From Micromonospora sp. M71_S20 (GTDB lineage Bacteria; Actinomycetota; Actinomycetes; Mycobacteriales; Micromonosporaceae), in NCBI RefSeq assembly GCF_003664255.1, contig NZ_RCCV01000003.1:744001-808000 (forward strand): 64,000 nucleotides of DNA. The letters are read 5' to 3'. Of this stretch, positions 36,558-46,025 are shown in pieces. Each line of letters starts with the position of its first letter. Within the stretch, counting starts at the first letter, position 1. The position numbers and the translations under genes are program-made. The notes under the pieces were generated by a model. It was not told the origin of the DNA. It ran no database searches and saw only the letters and a program-made list of their open reading frames with translations.

Positions 36558-38463
36558 GGTCCTCGCGCTGGACCCGGTCCGCCACGGTGCTCCGCGCCTG
36601 GTCGCCGGGGACGCCGGTCTCGACCGCCCGGTGCGCTGGGTGCACGTGACCGAGGTGCCCGACATCGCCCCGCTGCTCGGCGGTGGCGAGCTGGTGCTCA
36701 CCACCGGGATCGGGCTGCCCGCCGACGACGCCGGTCTGCGCGCCTTCATCGGCGACCTGGCGGACGTGGGCGTCTCCGGCCTGGTCGTCGAGCTGGGCCG
36801 CCGGTACGTCAGCGGGGTGCCCCGGGTGATGGCCGCCGCCGCCGAGCGGCGCGGGCTGCCCCTGGTCGAGCTGCGGCGGGCCACCCCGTTCGTCCGGATC
36901 ACCGAGGCCGTGCACGCGCTGATCGTCGACGCCCAGCTGACCGAGCTGCGGGCCACGGAGGAGATCCACCAGCGCTTCACGGAGCTGTCGGTGGAGGGCG
37001 CCGGCCCCGGCGAGGTGGTGCGGCAGGCCGCCGACCTCTCCGGCTGCCCGGTGGTGCTGGAGAACCTCTCCCGGCAGGTGCTCGCGTACGACCCGGCGGG
37101 GGAGAGCGCCGAGCTGCTGCTGGACTGCTGGGAGCAGCACTCGCGGCGGATCCGGCCGGCGGGGCGGACCGCGTACGACGGCGACAACGGGTGGCTGGTG
37201 ACCACGGTGGGCGCCCGGGGGCAGGACTGGGGGCGGCTGCTGCTGCGCTGGCCCGGCGGGGGCGACCTGGCGGCGGGCCGGCGCGTGTTCGACCCCGCCG
37301 AGGAGGGCGGCGCGCCCGTCGGCGTCGCCGCGCCGCCCGTGGTCCCGCCCACCCGGTTGACCATCCTCGTCGAGCGGGCCGCCTCGACGCTGGCCCTGGG
37401 CCGGCTGATCCGGCGCGACGCCGAGGGCCTGGAGCGGCAGATCCACCGGACGCTGCTCACCGCCCTGCTCGACCACTCGCTGCCGGTGGACGAGGTCGCC
37501 CTGCGGGCCCGGGCGCTCGGCGTGGTGCTGGAGCGCCGGCACCTGGTCGGGGTGGTGGTCCGGCACCGGATCGACGACCCGGCGGGGGAGGGCGGCGCGG
37601 CCCCGGACCAGGGGCACCCGGGCGGTCCGGAGGCCGGCCCGGCGCGGCTGCGTGATCTCGCCGAGGCGGTCGGGCAGGCGTTGCACGAGGCGAAGCTGAC
37701 CGGGCTGTCCAGCGCCATCGACGACCACGCCGTCGGCGTGCTGCTCGCCCTGCCGGAGCCGGCGGCCGAGGAGCGGTCGCTGGCCGCGTTCGCCACCGCG
37801 CTGCACCGCACCCGCCCGGACACCCCCGCCCGCTCGGACGGCCATGTCCGCCCGGACGGTCATTCCCGCCTGGGCGGCTCCGCTCGTCCCGACGGCCAGG
37901 TCCGCCTGGGCGGCGCCGTCCGTGGTGACGGAGCGGCCTGGTCGGGCCCCGTCCGTGGTGACGGAGCGGCCCGGTCCAACGGCCGGGCGAACGGCGTGGC
38001 CCGGCCGGCAGGCGGCGGACTGCTCATCGCGGCCGGTTCCGGCGTGCCCGGCCTGCGGGAGGCGCGTCGGTCGCTGATCGAGGCCCGGCAGGTCGCCGAT
38101 GCCGCCCGGCGGGACCGGCGGGATCTGCCGGTCTTCCGGCTGCCGCACGTCGGGCTGGCGGGGCTGCTGCACCTGCTGCGCGACGAGCCCCGGTTGCAGA
38201 CCTTCGTCGAGCGGGAACTCGGCGCACTGCTGACCCACGACGCGCAGCACCCGCGGGAGCAGCTGCTGGGCACCCTACGGGCGTACCTGGAGCAGGGCCG
38301 CAACAAGTCGGCGGCGGCCGGGGCGGCACACCTGTCCCGACCGGCCTTCTACGAGCGGCTGGCCCGGATCCGCCGCGTCCTGGACGTGGACCTCGACTCC
38401 GTCGAGGCCTGCCTCTCCCTGCACGTGGCCCTGCTGGCCCTCGACGCCATCCGCACCCCCTGA
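36538..38463 (+). CDS. PucR family transcriptional regulator
   Basis: 641-residue regulator. N-terminal PucR domain (about 3-125; VREVLALDPV, VRWVHVTEVPDIAPLL, LVLTTGIGLP), a GAF/GGDEF-like middle, and a C-terminal HTH_30 domain (YLEQGRNKSAAAGAAHLSRPAF, then YERLARIRRVLDVDL). Family members control purine or amino-acid catabolism. GTG 36538 is chosen because TAGCGT lies 7 nt upstream; in-frame ATG 36445 lacks support. A repeat-rich, probably disordered insert (about residues 430-500) interrupts the middle domain. No target gene is adjacent. Confidence 0.85.
   Translation: MFPTVREVLALDPVRHGAPRLVAGDAGLDRPVRWVHVTEVPDIAPLLGGGELVLTTGIGLPADDAGLRAFIGDLADVGVSGLVVELGRRYVSGVPRVMAAAAERRGLPLVELRRATPFVRITEAVHALIVDAQLTELRATEEIHQRFTELSVEGAGPGEVVRQAADLSGCPVVLENLSRQVLAYDPAGESAELLLDCWEQHSRRIRPAGRTAYDGDNGWLVTTVGARGQDWGRLLLRWPGGGDLAAGRRVFDPAEEGGAPVGVAAPPVVPPTRLTILVERAASTLALGRLIRRDAEGLERQIHRTLLTALLDHSLPVDEVALRARALGVVLERRHLVGVVVRHRIDDPAGEGGAAPDQGHPGGPEAGPARLRDLAEAVGQALHEAKLTGLSSAIDDHAVGVLLALPEPAAEERSLAAFATALHRTRPDTPARSDGHVRPDGHSRLGGSARPDGQVRLGGAVRGDGAAWSGPVRGDGAARSNGRANGVARPAGGGLLIAAGSGVPGLREARRSLIEARQVADAARRDRRDLPVFRLPHVGLAGLLHLLRDEPRLQTFVERELGALLTHDAQHPREQLLGTLRAYLEQGRNKSAAAGAAHLSRPAFYERLARIRRVLDVDLDSVEACLSLHVALLALDAIRTP
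37867..37971 (+). repeat. In-frame imperfect repeats within the PucR gene
   Basis: A 23-nt unit, CCGTCCGTGGTGACGGAGCGGCC, occurs at 37916-37938 and 37949-37971 (33-nt period), and CGCCTGGGCGGC at 37867-37878 and 37903-37914 (36-nt period). Both periods preserve frame and encode RPDG/RLGG/RGDGA-type residues. Confidence 0.75.
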
Positions 38464-38477
38464 CCCGCCAGCCCCCG

Positions 38478-38531
38478 CAGCTCCCGCCGCCAGCCCCTCT
38501 CCGCCAGCTCCCGCCGCCAGCCCCTCTCCGC
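38478..38531 (+). repeat. 27-bp tandem duplication
   Basis: Two exact adjacent copies of a 27-nt unit starting CAGCTCCCGCCGCCAGCCCC, just after the PucR stop codon and directly before palindrome copy C. No coding role. Confidence 0.85.
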
Positions 38532-38532
38532 T

Positions 38533-38593
38533 GTCGATCATGAGGTTGGCGGGGAGGAATCGCCCGACCTGCGCCGCCAACCTCATGATCGAC
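38533..38593. terminator. Long perfect hairpin between convergent genes (palindrome family copy C)
   Basis: 20-bp perfect arms (38533-38552 with 38574-38593; arm GTCGATCATGAGGTTGGCGG) and a 21-nt loop, between the 3' ends of the PucR gene and murL. A bidirectional terminator is likely. It shares TGTCGATCA and GAGGTT with copy A while both arms differ in matching positions. Confidence 0.78.
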
Positions 38594-38658
38594 GCGGGGC
38601 GGGGGGCGGGGACGGGGTGGGACGGGGACGGGGACGGGGACGGGGTGAGGTGGGTGGG

Positions 38659-40008
38659 TCAGGTGAGGGCGGCGAGGGCCTTCGCGTAGGGCGGGGGGAC
38701 GTGGTTCGGGCCGCCCGGGGTGAAGACGTCGGAGCCGGCGGCGGCCGACCAGGCCGTGTCGGGTACGGCGTCGACGAGGGCGCGCACGACGGGGGCGTCG
38801 CGCCACTGGTCCTGCTCGGCCAGCAGGCTCAACGCCACCACGGACTCCTCCACCTCGCCGACGCACTCGAACGGCTTGTGCCCGTCCACGCCCAGCAGCT
38901 CCCGGTAGCCGGGGATCTGCGTGGGGTCGGCGAGCAGGTCGCCGCCGAAGATGTGGGTGATCCGCTCGCGCGACATGAACGGCGCCATGGCCAGGAAGAC
39001 GAACCGGCACTTCGGGCAGTCACGGCACCAGCGCTCGCTGGCGTCGCGCAGCTTGAACGCGGCGTTGCAGCTCGTCACGACGTCGTCGTAGCGGTCGATC
39101 TCGGCGAACGACCGGGCGATGTGCAGCTCCGACAGCGAGCGCAGCAGCGAGAAGTACGGCTCGGTCAGCCCGGCGTGCGCGGCCAGCGCGGCCCGCAGCA
39201 GCCCCTCCGCCTCCACGCCCTTGGACCACTGGTGGTTGATCTCGTGGCCGTTCCAGACCAGGTTCGGGTCCGACGCCGAGCGCTCGTTGGACATCACCAC
39301 CGGGCCGAGCCCGTGCAGCACCGCCGTGGCGACGGCGATCAGCGAGTTGATCGCGGTGACCGGGATGTGGCCGTTGAGCGCCCCGGCGGCGTTCAGCTCG
39401 AACAGCACCGGGTCGATGCGCCGCCGGGCGGCGAGCGGGGCCAGCCCGGACGCCTCGTTCACCGCGACGATCACGTGGTTCGGGTTGACCGAGAACGGCA
39501 CCGGGTCGAAGCCCGCCCGGCGCAGGGCCTCCAGGCTGACGATGGAGTCCTTGCCGCCGCCCACCGCGGAGAGCGGACGCCGGTCGGAGTCGTCGTACTC
39601 CCGGGCCGGGGAGACCGTGCCGGGCGGCACCTCCGGGCGCAGCTCGAGCACGTGCGGCAGCTGGTTGCGGTACGCGTACTCCGCGAGGCCCTTGGTGTAG
39701 ACGGCCGTGACCAGCTCGGTGGCGGCCGTGCCCAGCGGCGCCGGCAGCACCAGGCGGGGCGGGGCGGCGGCCTTGTAGTAGCTGACGCCGGCGACCACGT
39801 GCAGCAGTTCCAGCACCCGGCCCAGGGTCGCCACGGTCTCGTCCGACGGCGGCGCGTCCGGCAGCGGGAGGGTGACCACCTCGGTGAACCGCTGCTCGCC
39901 GTCGGGGCCGGTGAGGGCGTAGTCGAACAACACCTCCCCGGTGGAGAGGTCGATCGAGTAGGACGGGAAGGTGAAGGCGTCCATCCGCCGGAGCTGCTCG
40001 TTGGGCAC
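38659..40008 (-). CDS. murL: UDP-N-acetylmuramoyl-L-alanyl-L-glutamate epimerase, MurL-like
   Basis: 449-residue protein. MurL enzymes (first shown in Xanthomonas) use ATP to epimerise the terminal L-Glu of UDP-MurNAc-L-Ala-L-Glu to D-Glu, replacing free glutamate racemase. Visible support: MDAFTFPSYSIDLSTG at the N terminus, a PP-loop-like AVGGGKDSIVSLEAL near residue 155, VVMSNERSASDPN and a CRDCPKC cluster near 335. GTG 40008 is chosen because the upstream frame is shadow of murD2; TAGTAT is 5 nt before it. Divergent to murD2 with a 90-nt gap, the same pairing as in Xanthomonas. Alternative: a PP-loop enzyme of unknown substrate. Confidence 0.8.
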   Translation of the reverse strand: MPNEQLRRMDAFTFPSYSIDLSTGEVLFDYALTGPDGEQRFTEVVTLPLPDAPPSDETVATLGRVLELLHVVAGVSYYKAAAPPRLVLPAPLGTAATELVTAVYTKGLAEYAYRNQLPHVLELRPEVPPGTVSPAREYDDSDRRPLSAVGGGKDSIVSLEALRRAGFDPVPFSVNPNHVIVAVNEASGLAPLAARRRIDPVLFELNAAGALNGHIPVTAINSLIAVATAVLHGLGPVVMSNERSASDPNLVWNGHEINHQWSKGVEAEGLLRAALAAHAGLTEPYFSLLRSLSELHIARSFAEIDRYDDVVTSCNAAFKLRDASERWCRDCPKCRFVFLAMAPFMSRERITHIFGGDLLADPTQIPGYRELLGVDGHKPFECVGEVEESVVALSLLAEQDQWRDAPVVRALVDAVPDTAWSAAAGSDVFTPGGPNHVPPPYAKALAALT

Positions 40009-40098
40009 ACGCCATACTAGGCCCTGGTTCGTCCGGCCGTGTCCGGCTGCGCCGGACCCGCCCCTGCCCCGCCCGCCAACACCCCCTGAGGAGAGCCC

Positions 40099-41445
40099 GT
40101 GCGCCTGTCTGACCTGCGCGGACGTACCGTCGCCGTCTGGGGGGCCGGCCGGGAGGGCCGGGCCGCGGTGACCGCGATCGCCGCGCACGGCCCGGCCGAC
40201 CTGGTCGCCGTCGACGACAGCGCCAACTTCCTCAGCCTGCCCTGGGAGGGCCCGCTGGCCGAGGCGGCGCCGCTGGTCACCGGCGAGGAGGGCTTCGCCC
40301 GGCTGGCCGCCGCCGACGTGGTGGTCCGCTCGCCCGGCGTGCCGCAGACCCATCCGTGGCTGGTCGAGCTGCGCCGGCGCGGCGTGACCGTGACCCAGGG
40401 CACGGCGCTGTGGATGGCCGACCACGCCGCCCGCACCGTCGGCGTCACCGGCAGCAAGGGCAAGAGCACCACCTCCAGCCTGATCAGCCACCTGCTCGCC
40501 GCCGTGGACCGGCCGAACGTCTTCGGCGGCAACATCGGCGTGCCGACGCTGGACCTGCCGGAGGCGGAGCTGTACGTGCTGGAGCTCTCCAGCTACCAGT
40601 GCAGCGACCTGACCGACTCGCCCCGGGTCGCGGTCGTCACGGCGCTCTTCCCCGAGCACCTCGACGCGCACGGCGGCGAGCGCGAGTACTACCGGGACAA
40701 GCTCAACCTGCTCGCGCACGGGCCACGGACCGTGGTGGTCAACGGCGCCGACCCGAGGCTCGCCCTCGAACTGGGCGACCGCGCGGCGGTACGCGCCGGC
40801 CTGCCGGACACCGCGCACGTGGCCGGCGGCGCGGACGGCACGCCCTGGTTCCACCTCGGCGACCGGCCGCTGTTCCCGCGCGCGGTGCTGCCGCTGGTCG
40901 GCCGGCACAACGAGGGCAACCTCTGCGTCGCCCTCGCCGTGCTCGACGCGCTCGGCGTCGACGTGGTGGCTCGCAGGGACACCCTGGCCGTGGCGGTCGC
41001 CGAGTTCCAGGGACTCGCCCACCGGCTCACCGAGATCGCCGACCCGTCCGGTCTCACCTTCGTCGACGACACCCTCGCCACCAGCCCGTACGCGGCCATG
41101 CACGCCATCGACGCGTACGAGGGGCGACCGTTGACGGTGATCGTCGGCGGCACCGACCGGGGCCTGGACTACGCGCCGCTGCGCGAGCACCTCGCGGAGC
41201 GCGAGCTCACCGTGCTCGGCATCCCCGACAGCGGCGCCCGGATCGTCGAGGCGCTCGCCGGTTTGCCGCAGGTGCGCACCGAGGTGGTCGACGACCTGGT
41301 CGACGCCGTGCGGCTGGCCCGCGAGCTGACCCCGGCCGACGGGGTGGTGCTGCTCTCCCCGGCCGCGCCGAGCTACGGGCGGTTCCGTAACTTCGAGCAC
41401 CGCTCCGAGGTCTTCGCCCAGGCGGTACGCGACACCGCCGGCTGA
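40099..41445 (+). CDS. murD2: UDP-N-acetylmuramoyl-L-alanine--L-glutamate ligase, MurD2-like
   Basis: 448-residue Mur ligase that adds glutamate to UDP-MurNAc-L-Ala using ATP. The ATP loop is GSKGKSTTSS (about 117-126), followed by GGNIGVP, LELSSYQ and PEHLDAHGG, and LLSPAAPSYGRFRNFEHR at the end. It is a MurD homologue; adjacency to a MurL-like gene suggests the MurD2 form that accepts L-Glu. The D-Glu contact region (SPA.PSY..F..F) differs in detail from classical MurD. GAGGAG precedes the GTG. If the L-Glu assignment is wrong it is ordinary MurD, but the dcw cluster genes are absent here, arguing for a second copy. Confidence 0.8.
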   Translation: MRLSDLRGRTVAVWGAGREGRAAVTAIAAHGPADLVAVDDSANFLSLPWEGPLAEAAPLVTGEEGFARLAAADVVVRSPGVPQTHPWLVELRRRGVTVTQGTALWMADHAARTVGVTGSKGKSTTSSLISHLLAAVDRPNVFGGNIGVPTLDLPEAELYVLELSSYQCSDLTDSPRVAVVTALFPEHLDAHGGEREYYRDKLNLLAHGPRTVVVNGADPRLALELGDRAAVRAGLPDTAHVAGGADGTPWFHLGDRPLFPRAVLPLVGRHNEGNLCVALAVLDALGVDVVARRDTLAVAVAEFQGLAHRLTEIADPSGLTFVDDTLATSPYAAMHAIDAYEGRPLTVIVGGTDRGLDYAPLREHLAERELTVLGIPDSGARIVEALAGLPQVRTEVVDDLVDAVRLARELTPADGVVLLSPAAPSYGRFRNFEHRSEVFAQAVRDTAG

Positions 41446-41446
41446 C

Positions 41447-41992
41447 TCAGCCCCGGTCGGCGGGCGTCGGGTCCGGCGTGCGCGCGCCCGGCAGCCGCGC
41501 GCTGCCGTCCTCGTCCTCGGCCGTGCGCGTGCGCGGCAGCAGCGCGCTCTCGTCCTCGGCCGCCGGGTCCGGCGCGCCGGGCGCCCCGGTGGCATCGGTC
41601 GGCGGGGGCCGCTTGTCGGGCGTCCAGGCGAAGGCGAGCGCCCCGCCGACCAGGGTCAGCAGCATCCCGACCAGGAAGCCGCCCAGGTTCGAGGTCAACC
41701 AGGAGACCAGCCCGAGCAGCAGCGAGAGCACGGCGTAGAAGACCCGCTGCTGCGGAGTGGCGACCAGCAGCACCCCGCAGAGCACCAGGACGGCCGGCAC
41801 CAGGTACGCGGCCAGCCCCTGCGGCCCGACGTGCAGCAGCACCCCGAGCGGCGCGCGCAGGGTCACGAGCATCTCCGTGCCGCCGAGCGCGATCAGCACC
41901 CCGGCGGTGAACGGGCGGCCCCGCCGCCAGCGGCGCCAGCGCCCGCCGGGTCGGCGGGCGGCCGGCACCCGGTGCTGTTCTCCGGCGGTCAC
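41447..41992 (-). CDS. DUF6114 membrane protein
   Basis: 181-residue membrane protein with four hydrophobic helices (about 28-120: GVLIALGGTEMLVTLRAPL, YLVPAVLVLCGVLLVA, FYAVLSLLLGLVSWL, FLVGMLLTLVGGALAFAW) and a hydrophilic acidic tail. Its start GTG lies one base after the stop of the DUF6230 gene. DUF6230/DUF6114 pairs are a known actinobacterial combination of unknown function, likely an envelope complex. Confidence 0.75.
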   Translation of the reverse strand: MTAGEQHRVPAARRPGGRWRRWRRGRPFTAGVLIALGGTEMLVTLRAPLGVLLHVGPQGLAAYLVPAVLVLCGVLLVATPQQRVFYAVLSLLLGLVSWLTSNLGGFLVGMLLTLVGGALAFAWTPDKRPPPTDATGAPGAPDPAAEDESALLPRTRTAEDEDGSARLPGARTPDPTPADRG

Positions 41993-41993
41993 G

Positions 41994-42623
41994 TCAGCAT
42001 CCGTCGGAGGTGAACGCCATGCGCAGGTCGGGCAGGTTGAACACGGCCGCCGTGGTGGCGTAGTTGTTCTGCCGCAGGTTGGTGATGATCACCGTGTCCG
42101 ACTGCTGGGCGAAGACACCGGGGTTGCCCCGCACCCCGGGCACCTGGTCGAGGGTGCTGGCGTCCTGCCCGACGTTGATGTTCTTGAACGAGGCGTTGCC
42201 GGCGACCTCGTCACCGTCGACGACCAGGGTGCGGGCGGTGACCGGTGTTCCGCCGCCGCCCGCGGTGATCTTCAGGTAGACGCCGCCCAGGTTGATGCTC
42301 TGGCAGAGGTTCGTCAGCTCGGCCTTGTCGATCGCCGACACCATCACCAGGACCTGCCCGCCGGTGTCGCCCTGGTTGGGGCTGTCCGGAATCATGTTGT
42401 CGATGGTGGCGAACTGCTCGAAGCCCGTGCCCGTGAGCCGGTCGGCGGTGACGGTGAACGGCATGCCGGAGATGGCGAACTGCGCGCCCAGCACGCCCTG
42501 GGCGGTCAGCACGACCATGCCGGCGGCACCCGCCACGACGGTGCCCAGCGTGGCGGCGAACCGGCGCCAGCGCACGCCGCTGCGCGGCGGATCGGGTTCG
42601 ATCGGTGCGATCTGCTCCGACAT
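41994..42623 (-). CDS. DUF6230 family protein, membrane-anchored
   Basis: 209-residue protein with a single N-terminal hydrophobic anchor (about 24-47) after a short cytoplasmic head and an exported domain rich in beta strands: FAISGMPFTVTADRLTGTGFEQF, LTNLCQSINLGGVYLKITAG, ASTLDQVPGVRGNPGVFAQQ. Homologues are sometimes mislabelled cholesterol esterase. It precedes the DUF6114 gene and follows a TetR gene in the same direction; the secreted protein at 43953 is divergent. Confidence 0.75.
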   Translation of the reverse strand: MSEQIAPIEPDPPRSGVRWRRFAATLGTVVAGAAGMVVLTAQGVLGAQFAISGMPFTVTADRLTGTGFEQFATIDNMIPDSPNQGDTGGQVLVMVSAIDKAELTNLCQSINLGGVYLKITAGGGGTPVTARTLVVDGDEVAGNASFKNINVGQDASTLDQVPGVRGNPGVFAQQSDTVIITNLRQNNYATTAAVFNLPDLRMAFTSDGC

Positions 42624-42800
42624 GGCGGGCTCCCTTTCGAGATCGATTCGTCAGCGACAATGGGAAATCGGCTGGAGGGTCTGCGCAGGCTGAAGTTACC
42701 GCCGAGTAAATGGCAGGTCAACGGCAGGTGGGGACTGGTTGAGGCGGTATCTGCCAAATGCGGCCAAAGTGAAAAACCGCTGCGGTTTCCGACCACGCCG

Positions 42801-43574
42801 TCAGGGGAGCGGGGCGGCCTCGCCGGTCGGCGCGCACGGCGCGGTCGTGCCCGGGCCGTCGGCCGGGCGTGCCAGTCGCGTCGCCCGGGCCGCGCCGTCG
42901 GTGCCGAGGAAGGGCGCGGTGGCCGCGTAGGTGAGCACCGGCAGCAGCAGGGGCAGCTCCGTCGCCCGGCCCTGGGCCACCCGGTTGCGGACGGTGGCGT
43001 GGATCCCACCGACCACGGTGGACACCAGCGCGTCGCGGTCCACGTCCGCCGTCGGGCCGGGGCCGGCGTCGGCGAAGAACCGGCGGAAGCTGCCGAGCAG
43101 GGCGTCGCGCTCCCGGCGGGCGTCCGGGCCCGCCGCGTCCACTTCGACGAGTGCCATCCGGGCGAAGGCAGGTACGCTCGCCAGCACCTCCAGCAGGGTG
43201 CGCAGTGCGGCGCGGGCGGCGTCCGACCACGCCGGTCCGGCCTCCCGGTAGGCGTCCTCCATGAGCTGCGACAGCACGGCGACGCCGTGCCGGTACGCGG
43301 CGAGGAAGGCGTCCTCCTTGCCGCTGAAGAGGGCGTAGAAGGCGGGCCGGGTCACCCCGGCGGCGTGGCAGATGTCGGTGACCCGGGCGTTGTCGTAGCC
43401 CTTCGTAGCCACCTCCCGCACGAGCCCGTCGAAGAGGCGGTCGCGCTGGGTCGCGGCCACCGCCTCGGCGGAGAGTCGGCGCGGACCACGCTTGATCGCG
43501 CGATCGGGGTCGCGGCCGGGGCGCGCGCCCGGCAGGGGCGCCGGCGCCGGATGCGGGCGGCGCTGCGTGGTCAC
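42801..43574 (-). CDS. TetR family transcriptional regulator
   Basis: 257-residue regulator with a Pro/Arg-rich head, the TetR helix-turn-helix VREVATKGYDNARVTDICHAAGVTRPAFYALFSGKEDAF (about 55-92, quoted in two halves: VREVATKGYDNARVTDI and AGVTRPAFYALF), and a variable ligand domain. GTG 43574 is chosen since GGAGAGG lies 7 nt upstream. It probably controls the DUF6230/DUF6114 genes or the divergent secreted protein. The tail after residue 230 is low complexity. Confidence 0.85.
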   Translation of the reverse strand: MTTQRRPHPAPAPLPGARPGRDPDRAIKRGPRRLSAEAVAATQRDRLFDGLVREVATKGYDNARVTDICHAAGVTRPAFYALFSGKEDAFLAAYRHGVAVLSQLMEDAYREAGPAWSDAARAALRTLLEVLASVPAFARMALVEVDAAGPDARRERDALLGSFRRFFADAGPGPTADVDRDALVSTVVGGIHATVRNRVAQGRATELPLLLPVLTYAATAPFLGTDGAARATRLARPADGPGTTAPCAPTGEAAPLP

Positions 43575-43706
43575 CGCGTCCACCTCTCCATTCGATTGAC
43601 TTTGCGACCCTCCGGGGTTTATAACTTTCTGCACGCTCAGTTGGGATCCCGTCACCATGGGTGATCTTCCGGATGGTCACCCGTCGACTCATCGAAGGAG
43701 GGCTCG

Positions 43707-43805
43707 ATGGCTGCCATTATCGCGGAACAGGAGCGCCCTCCCAAGGTCGGAAAGACGCAGGTGACGCCGCTACGCCGCGGCGCCCCACGCCGGCCTGCCC
43801 GCTGA
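43707..43805 (+). CDS. 32-residue basic peptide ORF with strong ribosome site
   Basis: ATG 43707 follows AAGGAGGGCTCG, an excellent Shine-Dalgarno at 5-6 nt. The product begins MAAIIAEQERPPKVGK and is basic (many Arg/Lys). It contains a CTA codon, rare in this genome. It sits between the divergent TetR gene and the secreted protein gene, 147 nt upstream of the latter, and could be a leader peptide or an unrecognised small protein. No homologue is known to me. Confidence 0.45.
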   Translation: MAAIIAEQERPPKVGKTQVTPLRRGAPRRPAR

Positions 43806-43877
43806 CGTCGCCGCACCACCACCGCCACCGCCGTCCGGCCCCGACGGCCGTCCGGCACCCTCCACCGCCGTCCATGA

Positions 43878-45706
<1,829 letters not shown>

Positions 45707-45872
45707 CGCCGGATCGTACCGGTGCCCGGGCGGCGCACGGGCGGGCCGGCGACGAACGACCGGACCGGGCGACGACGGGCGGCCCCGGTGCCGCGCCCCC
45801 TACGACTCTTGTCCCCGCCGCCGGCTGGTGGCAGCGTGCGGTTACCGCGAACGCCGCTGAGAGGGTGCGACG

Positions 45873-46025
45873 ATGACCACCGACGATCTGCTGGCCCGGC
45901 ACCGGGCCGTGCTCCCGTCCCGGATGCCGCTCCATCACGACGAGCCGATCGAGCTGGTCCCCGGTTGCGGCCGGGGCAACCTGGTCGAGGCGATCCGGTC
46001 CGGTGGAGCGGAGGTGGCGGCGTGA
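45873..46025 (+). pseudogene. Remnant of a class III aminotransferase gene (ends joined)
   Basis: A 50-codon frame opens as MTTDDLLARHRAVLPSRMPL HHDEPIELVPGCGR, the hallmark start of the aspartate aminotransferase family proteins normally encoded next to mmsA, then jumps to a short helical tail LVEAIRSGGAEVAA. The roughly 400 residues with the PLP site are missing. GAGAGGGTG provides a ribosome site, and its TGA overlaps the mmsA GTG (GTGA), so it may survive because it drives mmsA translation. An internal in-frame deletion is inferred. Confidence 0.6.

Noticed and set aside
38478..38593. Short repeats resembling a CRISPR array
   Set aside because: Only two adjacent 27-nt copies with no spacers, followed by a single hairpin; no cas genes.
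38659..41595. 978-residue minus-strand open frame read as one protein
   Set aside because: Everything upstream of 40008 is antisense to murD2; the MurL-like part begins at the GTG 40008.
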